A stretch of DNA of 6,089 bases from QPIN01 sp964472945 (GTDB lineage: Bacteria; Pseudomonadota; Gammaproteobacteria; Methylococcales; Methylomonadaceae): assembly GCA_964472945.1 (NCBI GenBank), contig CAYYNM010000198.1, forward strand, positions 1-6,089, written 5' to 3'. Positions 5,045 to 6,089 of this stretch are shown piece after piece. Position numbers and translations under genes: made by a program. The notes under the pieces are model-generated. The model did no database searches. It was not told where the DNA came from and worked only from the letters and a program-made list of their open reading frames with translations. Each line of letters begins with the position of its first letter. Within the stretch, counting starts at the first letter, position 1.

Positions 5045-5776
5045 ATGGGTTGCTGTTCAAATAAAGCATGGACTAAAGAAGAGTTTGAAGCCAAATTACG
5101 TGGCATGGAAAATAAGTATCATATTCATCATCCAATACATACCTTGATGAATGAGGGAAAGCTTAACCAAAAACAATTACAAGGCTGGGTTGCCAACCGG
5201 TTTTATTACCAAATAATGATTCCGATTAAAGATGCCAATATTTTAGCGAATTGTCCAGACAGAGAAACACGGGCAATATGGACACAACGCATTCTTGATC
5301 ATGATGGCCACCCTGGTGATCCTGGCGGCATTGAAGCATGGGTGCAATTAGGCGTTGCCGTTGGCATGACACGAGAAGAGGTTACTTCATTAGAGCATGT
5401 ATTACCTGCTGTACGCTTTGCAGTGGATGCTTATGTTAATTTTGCCAGACGTTCAGAATGGCATGAAGCAGCAAGCTCATCATTAACAGAGATGTTCGCT
5501 CCAAAAATTCATAAACAACGTTTAGATAACTGGCCAGAACTTTATCCCTGGATAGAAAAAGAAGGTTATATTTATTTCCAAAAACGCCTTTCTGAAGCAC
5601 GCAGAGATGTAGAGCACGGTTTGGAAATCACCTTGGATTGGTATAAAACACGCCAGCAACAAGAACGTATGGTTGAAATACTTCAGTTTAAGCTTGATGT
5701 TTTATGGTCTATGGCTGATGCCATGTATATGGCTTATGTTAATGATATGCCTCCTTATTTTAATGTTGAAAAATAA
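5045..5776 (+). CDS. pqqC: Pyrroloquinoline-quinone synthase PqqC
   Basis: PqqC is a cofactor-free oxidase that performs the last step of PQQ synthesis: ring closure and eight-electron oxidation of AHQQ with O2, in the cytoplasm. The 243 residues match a stand-alone PqqC with its helical bundle fold, not the PqqC-PqqD fusion known in some methylotrophs. Residues corresponding to the Klebsiella active site appear at a constant offset of two: His86 (DHDGHPGDPGG), His156 and Arg159 (KIHKQR), Tyr177 and Arg181 (YIYFQKR) and Lys216 (QFKLD). The ATG at 5045 has AGGT (5035-5038) six bases upstream. It follows pqqB by 43 bases that include a REP-like hairpin, and is closed by a strong terminator, so the cluster here is pqqABC only. 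Confidence 0.97.
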   Translation: MGCCSNKAWTKEEFEAKLRGMENKYHIHHPIHTLMNEGKLNQKQLQGWVANRFYYQIMIPIKDANILANCPDRETRAIWTQRILDHDGHPGDPGGIEAWVQLGVAVGMTREEVTSLEHVLPAVRFAVDAYVNFARRSEWHEAASSSLTEMFAPKIHKQRLDNWPELYPWIEKEGYIYFQKRLSEARRDVEHGLEITLDWYKTRQQQERMVEILQFKLDVLWSMADAMYMAYVNDMPPYFNVEK

Positions 5777-5799
5777 AACACCTTAATTAATTTAATAAG

Positions 5800-5840
5800 A
5801 ACCTCAATAATATTGACTATTATTGAGGTTTTTTTATTTT
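5800..5840 (+). terminator. Strong intrinsic terminator after pqqC
   Basis: A perfect 13-bp stem (AACCTCAATAATA at 5800-5812 with its complement at 5818-5830) around the five-base loop TTGAC is followed by a T-rich tract (5829-5840). It lies 24 bases after the pqqC stop and separates the pqq genes from the next gene. The mirrored A-rich left flank is short, so it mainly serves the plus strand. Confidence 0.9.
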
Positions 5841-5905
5841 CGGATTCTCTTATTTTTAACCATCCATCATCTTCAAATCATTAGCTCTTAATTTCAGGAA
5901 GCAAC

Positions 5906-6089
5906 ATGGCTTTATCTTACAGAGATATTAAAAATAACGCCCACCAATTCATCATAGACTATGAAGATGCAGTTAAAGAAAATGCAGAGTCGCAACTTTT
6001 CCTTAATGCTTTTTTTAATATATTTGGTCTATCTGTACGCCGTGTTGCCAGCTTTGAAAGACCCGTAAAAACAGAACAACAAGGCAGTA
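5906..6089 (+). CDS. N-terminus of a probable MmeI-type (type IIL) restriction-modification enzyme, cut by the window edge
   Basis: Only the first 61 residues are present and the frame is open at the end of the window. The start reads MALSYRDIKNNAHQFIIDYE, followed by an acidic and aromatic stretch and then LNAFFNIFG...RRVASFERPVK (about 33-55). This pattern is what I recall for the N-terminal domain of MmeI-like proteins, large single chains in which a nuclease domain precedes the SAM-dependent DNA methyltransferase and target-recognition domains. The nuclease catalytic residues would lie just beyond the window. The ATG is preceded by AGGA (5896-5899) at six bases. It follows the pqqC terminator and has its own upstream space. 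Alternatives are the methyltransferase subunit of a related system or a truncated relic; the visible part cannot decide. Confidence 0.7.
   Translation, partial: MALSYRDIKNNAHQFIIDYEDAVKENAESQLFLNAFFNIFGLSVRRVASFERPVKTEQQGS

Noticed and set aside
5777..5905. A hidden pqqD after pqqC
   Set aside because: The stretch is about 130 bases, holds a terminator, and shows no frame with PqqD-like content.
1..6089. CRISPR array, tRNA, rRNA or riboswitch
   Set aside because: No regularly spaced direct repeats, tRNA-like cloverleaf or rRNA-like segment was recognised in any intergenic stretch.

Overview
The window looks like chromosomal DNA from a moderately AT-rich gammaproteobacterium, most likely a methylotroph or methanotroph of the Methylococcales type. 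GroEL and GroES are close to the E. coli proteins. The PQQ precursor peptide PqqA is short and ends in a form I associate with methanotroph PqqA. The PQQ genes fit a lifestyle built on PQQ-dependent methanol dehydrogenase. The lineage is inferred from protein resemblance only.

Left part (1-2418): after about 230 bases with no recognisable gene comes a hairpin terminator, then the groES-groEL chaperonin operon on the minus strand. Its control region has a perfect CIRCE operator (the HrcA repressor site) lying over a sigma70-type promoter. A plus-strand promoter for the divergent gene is interleaved with it.

Middle part (2419-3900): a MoeB/ThiF-family adenylyltransferase gene on the plus strand converges on a small gene for a 67-residue single-pass membrane protein of unknown function. 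The gap between them is filled with inverted-repeat DNA. A 369-base AT-rich intergenic region then separates the small gene from the divergent pqq genes and carries candidate promoters for both sides.

Right part (3901-6089): pqqA (24 codons), pqqB and pqqC on the plus strand. pqqA is followed by a strong intrinsic terminator and a candidate second promoter, so the precursor peptide can be expressed in excess of the enzymes. A REP-like hairpin with a GTAG-type head sits between pqqB and pqqC. A strong terminator closes the cluster after pqqC, so pqqD and pqqE do not follow directly. The next gene, cut by the window edge, looks like the N-terminus of an MmeI-type (type IIL) combined restriction-methylation enzyme.

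The genes fall into three functional units: HrcA-controlled protein folding, sulfur-carrier activation for molybdopterin or thiamine synthesis, and PQQ synthesis. In the last, PqqA is the peptide substrate, PqqB acts on the excised Glu-Tyr product and PqqC carries out the final oxidation. No complete undescribed system is evident. The most unusual points are the pqqA leader, which stays open in frame for 51 codons upstream of the start, and the short pqqABC cluster abutting a restriction-modification gene.
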